Assembly (NCBI RefSeq): GCF_033783015.1
Contig: NZ_CP123907.1
Span: 1,612,001 to 1,676,000 of the forward strand
DNA length: 64,000 bases
Source: Corynebacterium sp. 21KM1197
GTDB lineage: Bacteria; Actinomycetota; Actinomycetes; Mycobacteriales; Mycobacteriaceae
Reading direction: 5' to 3'
The notes under the pieces are model-generated. The model was given only the letters and a program-made list of their open reading frames with translations, did not search any database and had not been told where the DNA came from. A program made the position numbers and the translations under genes. Shown here one piece after another: positions 45,393-54,122 of the stretch (position 1 is its first letter; every line of letters begins with the position of its first letter).

Positions 45393-46658
45393 TTACCCCA
45401 GAGTAACGGTGCCGTCCGGCTGTACCACGGGCTGAGCGTTCCACGCCGCCACCAGATTCAGCCGCTGCCAGGAGCCCTCGGGGCCGGTCTTATCCAGGGG
45501 GTACCCGGAATCCTGCGCCGTCAGGGCCAAAACCTGCGCGCGCTGCTGCGGGGTGAGATCGGGGAACCTGGCCTCCAAAAGCACCTCCGCGCCCTGCGGC
45601 ACCACCATCGGTGCGCCCGCCTGCCCCACCTGCTCAAAGCCATAGTTCATGCGCTGTGTGAACGCCTCCTGGGCTCCCTGCGCGCTCAGGTACTGCTGCC
45701 CGCGCTGCGCGCACTCGGCTATCGACGCCCCGCAGCGCCACTCCAACTCCGCGCGCACCTCCGCCGCCGCCTCCCGGATCAGGGAGCGGAACTCCGGATC
45801 ATTCAGGCGATCGGCCGCCGCCGCCATGCCGGACATGCGCCCACCGATCACGTCCAGGGGATAATGCACGCCCATCACCAGGCGGTGATAGCCCACCTCG
45901 GAGCCGCGCGCCAGCATCTGTGCCCCCAGCTCCGGCACCAGAGCCGCCATCACGGCGGACCTCCACGTGGCCATGTTCGTGTGCCCCGAGGGATAGGAGG
46001 GCGTGGTGGAATACTCATCGTCCCCGCCCTCGCGGTGATAGCGGGTAATGCGATCCGGGGCCACCACAAAGGGACGGTCATAGCCAAACCAGTACTTCTC
46101 CGCGAATGTGGAGGAAGCCAGGCCCCCGCCGCGCGCCAGGGTGCCGGAAAGCAACTGCGAGGTCTTGGGCAACCGATTCTCCGCCACCGCCTGGCTGAAT
46201 GCCCGGCCTAACTCCGTGCCCCAGGCCTCGGACATGGTGAGCATGAGATCATCGTGATCGTCCGCCAGGGCGCGCTCCACCAACTGAGGATCGGCCGCAG
46301 CGGCATTATTAATGCGCACCACCTCCTCTAGATTGTGGTGCATCACCTCGGGGTGCTCGCTGCGCAACTGGTCGAAGGCATCCACCACCGGGAAATAAAA
46401 GCCGCCGTGGGAGGAAGCATCGGATTGATACCAGCGCAGCACGCGCTCCGGGGCAAACTGCTGCGGCACCGGTGCGCCCTCATGCTGCACCGGGGCGGGC
46501 ACCAACACCGGGTTCGCGGGCAGGTGCTCCGCGGCGCTTGCCGACGCCGAGGACAACTCCTGCGGCATCTCCTGCGCCGGAGCGGCGGGGACCCCCACAC
46601 CCAGCGCCACCACTACCCCCGAGGCCACCGCCGCCCGCGTCATCGCCCTGTACTTCAT
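45393..46658 (-). CDS. Secreted PAP2-family acid phosphatase
   Basis: A 421-residue exported protein. After a signal peptide (MKYRAMTRAAVASGVVVALGVG, cleavage near APAQ) comes a class A/PAP2 phosphatase domain. Motif 2 is PSYPSGHTN and motif 3 is GYHRLVMGVHYPLDVIGG; a KxxxxxxRP motif 1 fits KYWFGYDRP. It would release phosphate outside the cell. Start at 46658 gives the signal peptide; an upstream in-frame start adds 19 charged residues. Confidence 0.9.
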   Translation of the reverse strand: MKYRAMTRAAVASGVVVALGVGVPAAPAQEMPQELSSASASAAEHLPANPVLVPAPVQHEGAPVPQQFAPERVLRWYQSDASSHGGFYFPVVDAFDQLRSEHPEVMHHNLEEVVRINNAAAADPQLVERALADDHDDLMLTMSEAWGTELGRAFSQAVAENRLPKTSQLLSGTLARGGGLASSTFAEKYWFGYDRPFVVAPDRITRYHREGGDDEYSTTPSYPSGHTNMATWRSAVMAALVPELGAQMLARGSEVGYHRLVMGVHYPLDVIGGRMSGMAAAADRLNDPEFRSLIREAAAEVRAELEWRCGASIAECAQRGQQYLSAQGAQEAFTQRMNYGFEQVGQAGAPMVVPQGAEVLLEARFPDLTPQQRAQVLALTAQDSGYPLDKTGPEGSWQRLNLVAAWNAQPVVQPDGTVTLG

Positions 46659-46833
46659 GCTGTGCTCTCTTTGCTTTCCGTATTTCTGGTGCCCCGGTGC
46701 TGGCTTCTTCCGCACTCCGAACTCACCATACCCAGGGCCGCGATTGCTCTACCGCGATATAACCTGCCGCACCCAGATGAACGCACGGTTACGGCTCCGT
46801 AAACGCTGGGGCAATTTTCCATAGGATACTCAA

Positions 46834-46869
46834 AACCCCTTGGGAGAAAACGATCTCTCCCAAGGGGTT
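46834..46869 (-). terminator. Terminator of tRNA-Asn
   Basis: AACCCCTTGGGAGA pairs exactly with TCTCCCAAGGGGTT over an eight-base loop, and on the minus strand is followed by TTTTGAG. It ends seven bases from the tRNA-Asn 3' end. Confidence 0.88.
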
Positions 46870-46875
46870 ATTCTG

Positions 46876-46948
46876 CTCCTCCAACTGGGCTCGAACCAGT
46901 GACCCTTCGATTAACAGTCGAATGCTCTGCCAACTGAGCTATGGAGGA
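46876..46948 (-). tRNA. tRNA-Asn (GUU anticodon)
   Basis: Cloverleaf on the minus strand: TCCTCCA pairs with TGGAGGA, the D arm is TAGCTCAGTTGGCAGAGC, the anticodon loop CTGTTAA has GTT, the T loop has GGTTCGAGCC, and the discriminator is G. No CCA is encoded. Confidence 0.95.
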
Positions 46949-47137
46949 TTATCTTGCGCCGATCACCTCGGCGGCAACGAGGACTTACTATAGTTCCACC
47001 CGGAAGAAAGGGACAAATCGCCTGGTCACTGCGGATATTCCCGGGCGCGATCCCGCGGCACGTAGGGCCGCCTTTGGCGGAGCATGGGGGCTGTATATAC
47101 TCAGTACCGATGAAAAGCGCCCCGCTTCATTCTCCGT

Positions 47138-47214
47138 GGGGCTATAGCTCAGTCGGTTAGAGCTACGGACTCATAATCCGTTGGTCCCGGGTTCGAGCCC
47201 CGGTGGCCCCACCA
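47138..47214 (+). tRNA. tRNA-Ile2 (CAU anticodon, lysidine type)
   Basis: The acceptor GGGGCTA pairs with TGGCCCC, the anticodon arm is ACGGACTCATAATCCGT with CAT, the T arm has GGGTTCGAGCCCC, and the CCA end is encoded at 47212-47214. The loop CTCATAA is that of tRNA-Ile2, whose C34 becomes lysidine, rather than tRNA-Met. A TilS enzyme is required, and it is not in the window. Confidence 0.85.
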
Positions 47215-47241
47215 TTTAATAGTGGAGGCGTTCTTCATCAC

Positions 47242-47278
47242 GGCAGCCCAGCCATCATTGGTTCCTGGGCTGCCTTTT
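47242..47278 (+). terminator. Terminator of tRNA-Ile2
   Basis: GGCAGCCCAG pairs with CTGGGCTGCC with a 13-base loop, followed by TTTTCC, 28 bases after the tRNA. Confidence 0.8.
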
Positions 47279-47386
47279 CCATATCCCCTGCTCCCCGGCA
47301 ATCCCTGTAGGATGTACCCCAAGCGTGGCTCCCCCAACGGAGTCCCCTGCCCTGTCCCCGCGATCAGTTAGGACGTTGAGCACTCC

Positions 47387-47629
47387 ATGATCCAACTCGT
47401 CATCGGCGCCGCCGCCGGTTATGTCCTTGGCACCAAGGCTGGGCGCAAACGCTACCACCAGATCAAAAAAGGCTACCAGGCCGCCGTGAACTCCGAGGTC
47501 ACCCAAAACGCCCTCAAGGCGGGCCGCAAGGCCCTAGCCGATCGCCTTGACCCCCAGCCCCGCATGAAGGAAGTAAAAAACCTGCGCCGGGAGGATTCCA
47601 GCACGATCCTGGAGCCGGACGAGGATTAA
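47387..47629 (+). CDS. Small YtxH-like membrane-associated protein
   Basis: An 80-residue protein. A short hydrophobic/Gly N-terminus (MIQLVIGAAAGYVLGTKAGRKRY) is followed by a charged helix; the GTKAGRKRY pattern is typical of small YtxH-type proteins of actinobacteria. It ends four bases inside the convergent dnaG stop (47626). Function unknown. Confidence 0.7.
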   Translation: MIQLVIGAAAGYVLGTKAGRKRYHQIKKGYQAAVNSEVTQNALKAGRKALADRLDPQPRMKEVKNLRREDSSTILEPDED

Positions 47630-49521
47630 CCCCCCAGCGCCCTTTGCTGAAGATCCCGCCGTGCCTTTTCCAGGGCCACCAGATCCTCAAAGAGGGAATT
47701 ATAGGCCACCTCATCATCGGAGGGGCGCATGCGCTGCAACTGCCCCTTTAATTCCGCTATCTGATTGCCCACCTGCACCTCTTGCAGGCGCGAAAGCACC
47801 GAATCCGTGTATCCGCTCATCTGCGATTCCTCCATGCGCAGATCCTCCACCGCCAACTCCGAAACCAGGGAACGCCCGGTGAGATCGGCCATGTGATCGG
47901 CAACCTGGGCGATCCACTGCGCACCCGTCTGCGCGGAGGCACAACCCCCGGCGTCCGCAATGGCGGTGCGCACCGCGCGATAGGCCGGGTGGGTATAGGC
48001 CTCCTTGCCCATGCCATCAAAGTAACCGCCGGTGAGTTCCGGGTATTGCAAAGCCAGTTTCAGCGATTCCCGCTCCGGCCACAGCGCGGGATTGCGGGGA
48101 TTGGGCATGACTATCGACGCCGCCTGCGGCACCGGATCGCTGGTGGCGGCGTCGAAACGCCGGGCTCGGCGCGGCTCCGCCCGCTTGGGGCGCGCGGCCT
48201 CCTGACGCACCTGCCGGAGAACCTCGTTGGGATCGGACCAGCCGATCCACCCGGAAAGCAGGCGGGCGTATTCGCTTTGCAGCACCCGATCGCGGATCCC
48301 CGCCACCACGGGCACGGTACGGCGCAGCGCTTGGAGGCGACCCTCCACCGTGTCCAGGGAATACTGCGAGAGCATGGAACGCACCACGAACTCGAACATG
48401 GGCACGCGATCCGCCACCAGGTCGCGCACCGCGCTATCCCCCTTTTCCAGGCGCAGATCGCAGGGATCCATGCCGTCGGGAGCAATGGAGACAAAGGACT
48501 GTCCGGTGAACTTCTGATCGCCCTCAAAGGCACGCATGGCGGCCTTTTGCCCGGCCTCATCACCGTCAAAGGTGTAAATGAGTTCCCCGCGGAAGTAATG
48601 ATCGTCCAGCATGAGGCGGCGCAGCATTTGCAGGTGTTCATCGCCAAAGGCCGTGCCGCAGGAGGCCACGGCGGTGGTCACCCCGGCGGCGTGCATGGCC
48701 ATCACGTCCGTGTATCCCTCCACCACCACGGCCTGGTGGCCCGCAGCGATGCTCTTTTTCGCCTGATCCAGGCCAAAGAGCACCTTGGATTTGTGATACA
48801 GCAGGGTCTCCGGGGTGTTCATGTATTTGCCCAGCTTGTCATCCTCAAAGAGTTTGCGGGCACCAAAGCCGATCACGTCCCCGGACATATTCTTGATGGG
48901 CCACAGCAGGCGGCGGTGAAATTGATCAATGGGGCCGCGCTTTCCCATCTTGGTGACCCCGGCCGCCTCTAATTCCTTAAAGCTAAAGCCCTTGGCCAAA
49001 AGCACCTTGGTGAGGGTATCCCAGCCCTCGGGGGCATAACCGCACTCAAAGGCATAGATATGCTCCTGGGAAAATCCCCTGTCCAGCAGGAACTGCCGCG
49101 CGGGCGCGGCCTGATCCGTCTCCAACTGCTCGCGGTAAAACTGGTGCGCGGCCTTATTCACGGCAATGAGCCGCTGCCGGGTTCCCGGTTCCTCCCGCCT
49201 GCCGGGCCCACCACCCTGATAATTGATCTGGTAGCCGATCTTCTCCGCGCAGTATTCCACCGCCTCGGGGAACGTAATGTGCTCCATCTCCATGAGGAAG
49301 GAGAACACATCGCCGCCCTTGCCCGTGGAAAAGCAGTGATAATAACCACGATTGGGGCGCACGTGGAAGGATGGCGTTTTCTCATCCTTAAATGGGGAAA
49401 GGCCCTTGAGCGAATCCGATCCTCCCGGTTTGAGCTGCACGTATTCCCCCACGATCTCCTCGATGGGCGTGCGCTCGCGGATCGCCTGAATATCGCTCTC
49501 CGGTATGCGTCCCTTAGCCAT
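47626..49521 (-). CDS. dnaG: DNA primase
   Basis: Replicative primase, 631 residues. The N-terminus has the CHC2-like zinc domain region, but the usual CPFH becomes SPFK and CFGCG becomes CFSTG, so three of four zinc ligands are absent. The RNA polymerase core has EGYTDVMAMHAAG and YTFDGDEAGQ, with the conserved acidic residues, so it should be active. The C-terminal DnaB-binding helical domain is present. The start at 49521 gives MAKGRIPESDIQAIRER. It ends four bases into a convergent small gene. Confidence 0.95.
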   Translation of the reverse strand: MAKGRIPESDIQAIRERTPIEEIVGEYVQLKPGGSDSLKGLSPFKDEKTPSFHVRPNRGYYHCFSTGKGGDVFSFLMEMEHITFPEAVEYCAEKIGYQINYQGGGPGRREEPGTRQRLIAVNKAAHQFYREQLETDQAAPARQFLLDRGFSQEHIYAFECGYAPEGWDTLTKVLLAKGFSFKELEAAGVTKMGKRGPIDQFHRRLLWPIKNMSGDVIGFGARKLFEDDKLGKYMNTPETLLYHKSKVLFGLDQAKKSIAAGHQAVVVEGYTDVMAMHAAGVTTAVASCGTAFGDEHLQMLRRLMLDDHYFRGELIYTFDGDEAGQKAAMRAFEGDQKFTGQSFVSIAPDGMDPCDLRLEKGDSAVRDLVADRVPMFEFVVRSMLSQYSLDTVEGRLQALRRTVPVVAGIRDRVLQSEYARLLSGWIGWSDPNEVLRQVRQEAARPKRAEPRRARRFDAATSDPVPQAASIVMPNPRNPALWPERESLKLALQYPELTGGYFDGMGKEAYTHPAYRAVRTAIADAGGCASAQTGAQWIAQVADHMADLTGRSLVSELAVEDLRMEESQMSGYTDSVLSRLQEVQVGNQIAELKGQLQRMRPSDDEVAYNSLFEDLVALEKARRDLQQRALGG

Positions 49522-49596
49522 GCCTCCAACTTACCGGCGCGGTCAAACCACGGGGCCTGTTCCGCGCGGGATTCTCGGCGTGCCAAGATACATGGC

Positions 49597-50061
49597 ATGA
49601 CTGCTCAACCCCGCACCCGGCTGCGCACCGTCCTCGCCTCCCTCGGAGGCATAGCCGTGGCCGGGGTGGCGGCCTGGTTCGGGCTGGATCTAGGCGATTC
49701 ATCTTCCACCACCACTACCACTGCGAGCAGCACCACCGCCTCCCCTGCTTCGGACCCCACCGGGGAAACCTGCTCCCTGGACAGCCTGCCCCAGGAGGCC
49801 GATGAGGTCATCGACGCAATCGTGACCGGTGGCCCCTTTGACTACCCCGATAATGACGGCACCCGCTTTGGCAACTACGAGGGCATCCTGCCCCAGCAGG
49901 ATCGCAATTATTACCGCGAGTACACCGTGGGAACCCCCGGCCTTAACCATCGCGGCCCACGCCGCATCGTCACCGGCGGCACCCAGCCCACCGATCCCGA
50001 GGTGTGGTACTACACCTCGGACCACTACGAATCCTTCTGCGAAATCCCCGACGCCGAGTAA
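49597..50061 (+). CDS. Exported guanyl-specific ribonuclease (RNase Sa/barnase family)
   Basis: A 154-residue protein. A basic/hydrophobic N-terminus (RTRLRTVLASLGGIAVAGVAAWFG) is a signal peptide or membrane anchor, followed by a Ser/Thr linker and an RNase Sa-like domain. The catalytic set is complete: Glu108 in REYTVGTPG, Arg119 in HRGPRR, His143 in SDHYESF. Two Cys (CSLDSL and FCEI) would form the family disulfide. The next gene, six bases on, encodes a barstar-like inhibitor, so the pair makes a toxin and its antidote. It was not recognised from a long upstream in-frame extension, which is a dnaG antisense artefact. Confidence 0.88.
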   Translation: MTAQPRTRLRTVLASLGGIAVAGVAAWFGLDLGDSSSTTTTTASSTTASPASDPTGETCSLDSLPQEADEVIDAIVTGGPFDYPDNDGTRFGNYEGILPQQDRNYYREYTVGTPGLNHRGPRRIVTGGTQPTDPEVWYYTSDHYESFCEIPDAE

Positions 50062-50066
50062 TCCCC

Positions 50067-50309
50067 ATGACGCATAATCCCCTGCTTCTCACCTGCCCGC
50101 TGACCTCACGCCACGATCTTTATCAGGCCCTGGGGTGCTGCCTCTGCCAGGAGGGGCGCCCCGCCCCCACCAACCTGGACGGCATGGCCGACCTTCTGCG
50201 CGAGGCCAAGGTGCACACCATCATCTCCGCGCAGTGGAACCTCCCCGAGGAGGAGGATCGCGCCGTGCGCACCGTCCTTGACGATCTGGGGATCACCCTT
50301 CAGCGCTAA
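50067..50309 (+). CDS. Barstar-family ribonuclease inhibitor
   Basis: An 80-residue cytoplasmic protein with a barstar-like layout: SRHDLYQALGCCLC, then PTNLDGMADLLREAKVHTIISAQW, and an acidic helix EEEDRAVRTVLDDLG. It starts six bases after the RNase stop. In barstar the second helix with Asp residues plugs the RNase active site; the acidic residues here suggest the same. It would protect the cell from its own RNase before export. Confidence 0.82.
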   Translation: MTHNPLLLTCPLTSRHDLYQALGCCLCQEGRPAPTNLDGMADLLREAKVHTIISAQWNLPEEEDRAVRTVLDDLGITLQR

Positions 50310-50331
50310 CCGCCGCCTCGCTTATCCCCGC

Positions 50332-51627
50332 TCATCCCCAAAAGTCCGCCAGGTTCGCCGCCCGGCGCGCCAGGCGTTCCAGGCGTGATTCCGTCATCGA
50401 GGCGATCTGGTCGATCACCACGCGCTGGCGCCCCGCCTCGCTAGAGGCCTCGTGCCACCACTGCCTCATCATGGGGTCCAGGGCGCCGGGGCCGCCCGCG
50501 CAGAGGTAATCGAACACCCGATAGATGCGATCGCGCTGCTGATCCTGGCGCACCAGGTGCCGGTGCTCATCCATCACGTAGAGCACGGCGATCGTTTTGA
50601 GCAGCATGACCTCCGCGCGCGCCTGATCGGGTACCACGAGCCTGCCCTGGGTTCGGCCCAGCCACCCCATCCCCCGGGGGTGCTCCGCTAGGGTCGCCTG
50701 AATCGTGGAGGAGACGTACCTACCCACCAACTCACTGGTGAGTTTTTTCAGCGTGGCGTGCGCCCGCAGGCTGGCATTAAACTCCGCGCACTGCGCCACC
50801 AGGGGTAGCCTGCGCAGGCCATCGGCCGCCTCCACCAGTTCCTCCTGGGTGCCGCCAAAGGCTCGCGCTCCTTTTTCTGCGAGTTTGGCCAGTTCCACAA
50901 AGTCCCACAGCACGCCCAGGGAGATGCGCCCGGAGACGATGCCGTCCTCCACATCGTGCACGGAATAGGCCACGTCATCTGCCCAGTCCATCACCTGCGC
51001 CTCCATCGAGGGAGTCTCATCGCCGTGGCCTTTGCGCACCCAGTCCAGCACCGCGGCGTCCTCGTCGTAGCAGCCGTACTTGCGGTTGCGGGAACCATCG
51101 GGATTGGTGCGCAGGCGAGGATACTTGCAGGTGGCGTCCAAGGCCGCGCGGGTAAGATTCAGGCCAAAACTCTGCCCCCGCTCATCGAGCACCTTGGGCT
51201 CCAGGCGGGTGAGTATCCGCAGCGTCTGCGCATTGCCCTCGAATCCCCCGCAGTCCTGGGCGACGTCGTTAAGCGCCCGTTCGCCGTTGTGGCCGTAAGG
51301 AGGGTGCCCAATATCGTGGGTGAGCCCGGCCAGCTCCGCCAGGTGCGGGTCCAGCCCCAGGCCGGTGCCCATGCCCCGGGCAATCTGCGCCACCTCCAGG
51401 GAGTGCGTGAGCCGGGTGCGCGGGGTATCGCCATCGCGGGGCCGCACCACCTGAGTTTTATCCGCTAATCGACGCAACGCCGCCGAGTGCAGCACCCGGT
51501 CCCGATCGCGGGAGAACGCGCTGCGCTGCTCCTGGGAATAACTCCCCAGGCCACTGCCCTTGGGGGCCTCGGAAAATCGGCGTTCGCCGTCCTCAGCGGT
51601 GTAATGGTGCGTGTGCCTCGTGCTCAT
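50332..51627 (-). CDS. dgt: Deoxyguanosinetriphosphate triphosphohydrolase-like protein
   Basis: A 431-residue HD-domain dNTPase. It starts MSTRHTHHYTAEDGERRF; motifs seen are RDRDRVLHSAALRRLADKTQV, RLTHSLEVAQIARGMG and LTHDIGHPPYGHNGE with the HD pair, and MDWADDVAYSVHDVEDG. It hydrolyses dNTPs to nucleoside and triphosphate. The start is ATG at 51627. It lies between the barstar gene (convergent) and TPM gene (divergent). Confidence 0.93.
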   Translation of the reverse strand: MSTRHTHHYTAEDGERRFSEAPKGSGLGSYSQEQRSAFSRDRDRVLHSAALRRLADKTQVVRPRDGDTPRTRLTHSLEVAQIARGMGTGLGLDPHLAELAGLTHDIGHPPYGHNGERALNDVAQDCGGFEGNAQTLRILTRLEPKVLDERGQSFGLNLTRAALDATCKYPRLRTNPDGSRNRKYGCYDEDAAVLDWVRKGHGDETPSMEAQVMDWADDVAYSVHDVEDGIVSGRISLGVLWDFVELAKLAEKGARAFGGTQEELVEAADGLRRLPLVAQCAEFNASLRAHATLKKLTSELVGRYVSSTIQATLAEHPRGMGWLGRTQGRLVVPDQARAEVMLLKTIAVLYVMDEHRHLVRQDQQRDRIYRVFDYLCAGGPGALDPMMRQWWHEASSEAGRQRVVIDQIASMTESRLERLARRAANLADFWG

Positions 51628-51662
51628 CGCCCCTATCTTATCCAGTTGAGTATCCTGGCCCC

Positions 51663-53651
51663 ATGATGGCAAGTATCCCGTTAAAACGAACCTTGGCCGC
51701 AGCCGCGGCCTGCACCATTGCTCTTATACCCGCCGCCGCTACGGCGCAGGAAATCGCCTCCGAACATGTGCTTGCCGCCGCGCCGGAAGCCTTTGGCGAG
51801 GCGATTTACGATCAATCCGGGGTGCTCAGCGACGAGCAGATTACGGAATTAGAGCAACGCATTTCCCAGTTCCTCAAATCCCATCAACGCAACCTCAAGA
51901 TCGCCTTTGTGGATAGCTTTGATGGAGTTTCTGGGGAAACCTGGTCCACGCAATTCCTCAAGGCGAATGGTGGCGGCAACTTAGCGGTTCTGGTCATCAA
52001 TACCACCACTAATCAATACGGAACCGATGGCGGCCAATCATGGTCCCGATCGGAGATAGGCTCCCTGTATAACGCGGTCATCCCCGCGCTGGCCGAGCGA
52101 GATTATCATGCCGCAGCCTCCACCTTCATCGACACCGCCGAATCCAGCGGCCAGGTCTCCGGGGATTCCGTGGCCTGGCTCGGTGCCGGTGCCGTGGCCG
52201 TGGTGGGCGCCGGGGGCGGGATCTGGTATCTGGGACGCAAGCGGCGCAAGGAAGAAAAGAAGCAGGTGGTGGAAAGCGCGCGGCGCATGGACCCCACCGA
52301 TACCACCTCACTGAGGCAACTCCCCATCCCCGCCCTGGGCCAGGTGGCCGATGATTACTTTGTGGCCACAGACGAGTCCATTCGCCGGGGCGAGGAGGAA
52401 CTGGCCGTGGCCACCTCAGAGTTTGGCACCGCGCGCACCCGCCCGTTTAGGCGCGCCCTGGATAAGGCGCAATCCGCATTGCGGCGCGCCTACGACATTC
52501 ACGATCAACTCCACGACGCCATCCCGGAAACGGATGAGGAAAAGCGCACCCTGCTCACGGAGGTGATTACCTCCTGCTCCGCCGCGCAAAAGGAATTGGA
52601 CAAGCAGGCCAAGGATTTTGCCGATATGCGGAATCTTCTGCTTAATGCGGATAATAAGATCGCGGAGGTCACCCAGCGCACCGTGGATATTCGCGCGCGC
52701 CTGCCCAAGGTGACCGAGACCCTGGATAACCTCACCAAGCGCTACCCGGAGACCACCCTGACCTCCGTGCGGGATAACCCGGAGTTGGCGGCCGCCAGCC
52801 TGGACGCTGCGGAGAACTCCCTGAGCGCTGCGCGGTCCCTCGCGCAAAAGCCCGCCGGACAGCAGGGCGGACTGGTGATGGTGCTGCGCGAGGCCGAGCA
52901 CGCCGTGGAGGTGGCCGATCGCATGCTCTCCGCCGTGGAACACGCCGATGAGAATATCGCCACCGCGCGGGCCTCCTTGGAATCCCTGGTGGAGGAGGTC
53001 CAGGAGGAGATCGCGGAAGCCGAGGATCTGCGCGCTCGCGGCACCGCCAACGGGGCTCAGGCAGATTGGGCTGCCCTCGATGACCTGGTGGCGGAGGCTC
53101 GCGGGCTCGTCGATAAGGCGAAGCGCCAGGGCACAGAGGATCCCCTGGGGATCTATACCGACCTCAATGACCTGGATGCCCGCCTCGACGAGCGGCTGGA
53201 CGCACTGCGGGAAACCACCTCAACCCAAGACCGCCTGGTGCGCATGTACCGCCAGCACCGCGATGCCGCCCACACCACCATTCAGGCGGCGGAGGATCTT
53301 ATTTCCTCGCGTGGTCGGCTCGTGGGCGCGCAGGCCCGCACCTACCTTTCCGAGGCTCGGCAGCTCCTCCAGCGCGCGGAGTCCCTGGAGGCACAGGATC
53401 TGCGTCAGGCCGTGGAGGCCGCACGCCAGGCCACGCAGCGAGCCCAGGTGGCCATGCGGGCCGCGCAAAGCGATATTGATGAGCACTACCGGCAGCAGCG
53501 CCGCCAGGACTTTAGCTCCGGCGCCGGAAGCCTGATCACCGGCATGGTGATCGGCAATATCCTCGGCGGCGGGGGCAACCACGGGGGCTTTGGCGGTGGC
53601 TTCGGTGACGGCTACGAGGATGGCGATAACGCCTTTGGCGGGAGTTTCTAA
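51663..53651 (+). CDS. TPM-domain secreted/membrane protein with coiled coil
   Basis: A 662-residue protein. After a signal peptide (MASIPLKRTLAAAAACTIALIPAAATAQ) comes a TPM domain (IYDQSGVLSDEQITELEQRI, GNLAVLVINTTTNQYG), a membrane segment (VAWLGAGAVAVVGAGGGIWYLG, about residues 173-195), and a long alpha-helical coiled coil of about 400 residues, then a Gly-rich end (GGGGNHGGFGGG). TPM domains have been proposed to act as phosphatases or in membrane protein biogenesis. Its first residue choice (51663 or 51666) is not decisive. Confidence 0.85.
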   Translation: MMASIPLKRTLAAAAACTIALIPAAATAQEIASEHVLAAAPEAFGEAIYDQSGVLSDEQITELEQRISQFLKSHQRNLKIAFVDSFDGVSGETWSTQFLKANGGGNLAVLVINTTTNQYGTDGGQSWSRSEIGSLYNAVIPALAERDYHAAASTFIDTAESSGQVSGDSVAWLGAGAVAVVGAGGGIWYLGRKRRKEEKKQVVESARRMDPTDTTSLRQLPIPALGQVADDYFVATDESIRRGEEELAVATSEFGTARTRPFRRALDKAQSALRRAYDIHDQLHDAIPETDEEKRTLLTEVITSCSAAQKELDKQAKDFADMRNLLLNADNKIAEVTQRTVDIRARLPKVTETLDNLTKRYPETTLTSVRDNPELAAASLDAAENSLSAARSLAQKPAGQQGGLVMVLREAEHAVEVADRMLSAVEHADENIATARASLESLVEEVQEEIAEAEDLRARGTANGAQADWAALDDLVAEARGLVDKAKRQGTEDPLGIYTDLNDLDARLDERLDALRETTSTQDRLVRMYRQHRDAAHTTIQAAEDLISSRGRLVGAQARTYLSEARQLLQRAESLEAQDLRQAVEAARQATQRAQVAMRAAQSDIDEHYRQQRRQDFSSGAGSLITGMVIGNILGGGGNHGGFGGGFGDGYEDGDNAFGGSF

Positions 53652-54112
53652 CCCCGGCTGAGCCGGGGGCGGCGTACCGGGGAATCCACGAGCACGCAGC
53701 CCCAGGATAAAAACACCGCGTCAAGCGTGATAATGGAGCGGGGGGCCTCGGGGGCTTTTTCGATTTCCACGCGCCCACTGATAAGCGGACGCACCACCAC
53801 CAGCGGCGTGCCCTCGCTGGTGATTATTCTTTGCTTGCGCCATAGGCTGCTGCGCACGAGTTCGTATTCCCGCTCCATGCAGCGCGCCTGCAACCGCTGC
53901 ACGGTAAAGCCCGCCTGGGTGATGGTGAATACCCCGCCACTCATGGAGGTGGCGCGGGCACGGAAGCGCGGCCCCTCGGAAGCGCTCTCGATGAGCAGGC
54001 GATCCTCCCCGCAGTAGAGCACGTCCGAGCGCACGGAGGCGATGGTCTGGCCGTTGGCGTCGATAAGCTCATTTCCCTGCCAGACCCACACTCCCTCCGC
54101 TGCCTTGGCCAC
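53648..54112 (-). CDS. Hypothetical protein, 154 aa
   Basis: A 154-residue mostly beta-sheet protein: GVWVWQGNELIDANGQTIASVRSDVLYCG is at the start, and RIITSEGTPLVVVRPL and FLSWGCVLVDSP at the end. It could be of the LURP-one/tubby-like kind, but the match is only in style. AAGGAG precedes the GTG at 54112. It overlaps the TPM gene stop by four bases and follows the next gene by 10 bases, so both are in a minus-strand run with glyS. Confidence 0.65.
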   Translation of the reverse strand: MAKAAEGVWVWQGNELIDANGQTIASVRSDVLYCGEDRLLIESASEGPRFRARATSMSGGVFTITQAGFTVQRLQARCMEREYELVRSSLWRKQRIITSEGTPLVVVRPLISGRVEIEKAPEAPRSIITLDAVFLSWGCVLVDSPVRRPRLSRG

Positions 54113-54122
54113 GTGATTCTCC

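Noticed and set aside
47138..47214. Initial reading as tRNA-Met
   Set aside because: The anticodon is CAT, but the CTCATAA loop and GACTCATAATC stem fit tRNA-Ile2, as in E. coli ileX-type genes.
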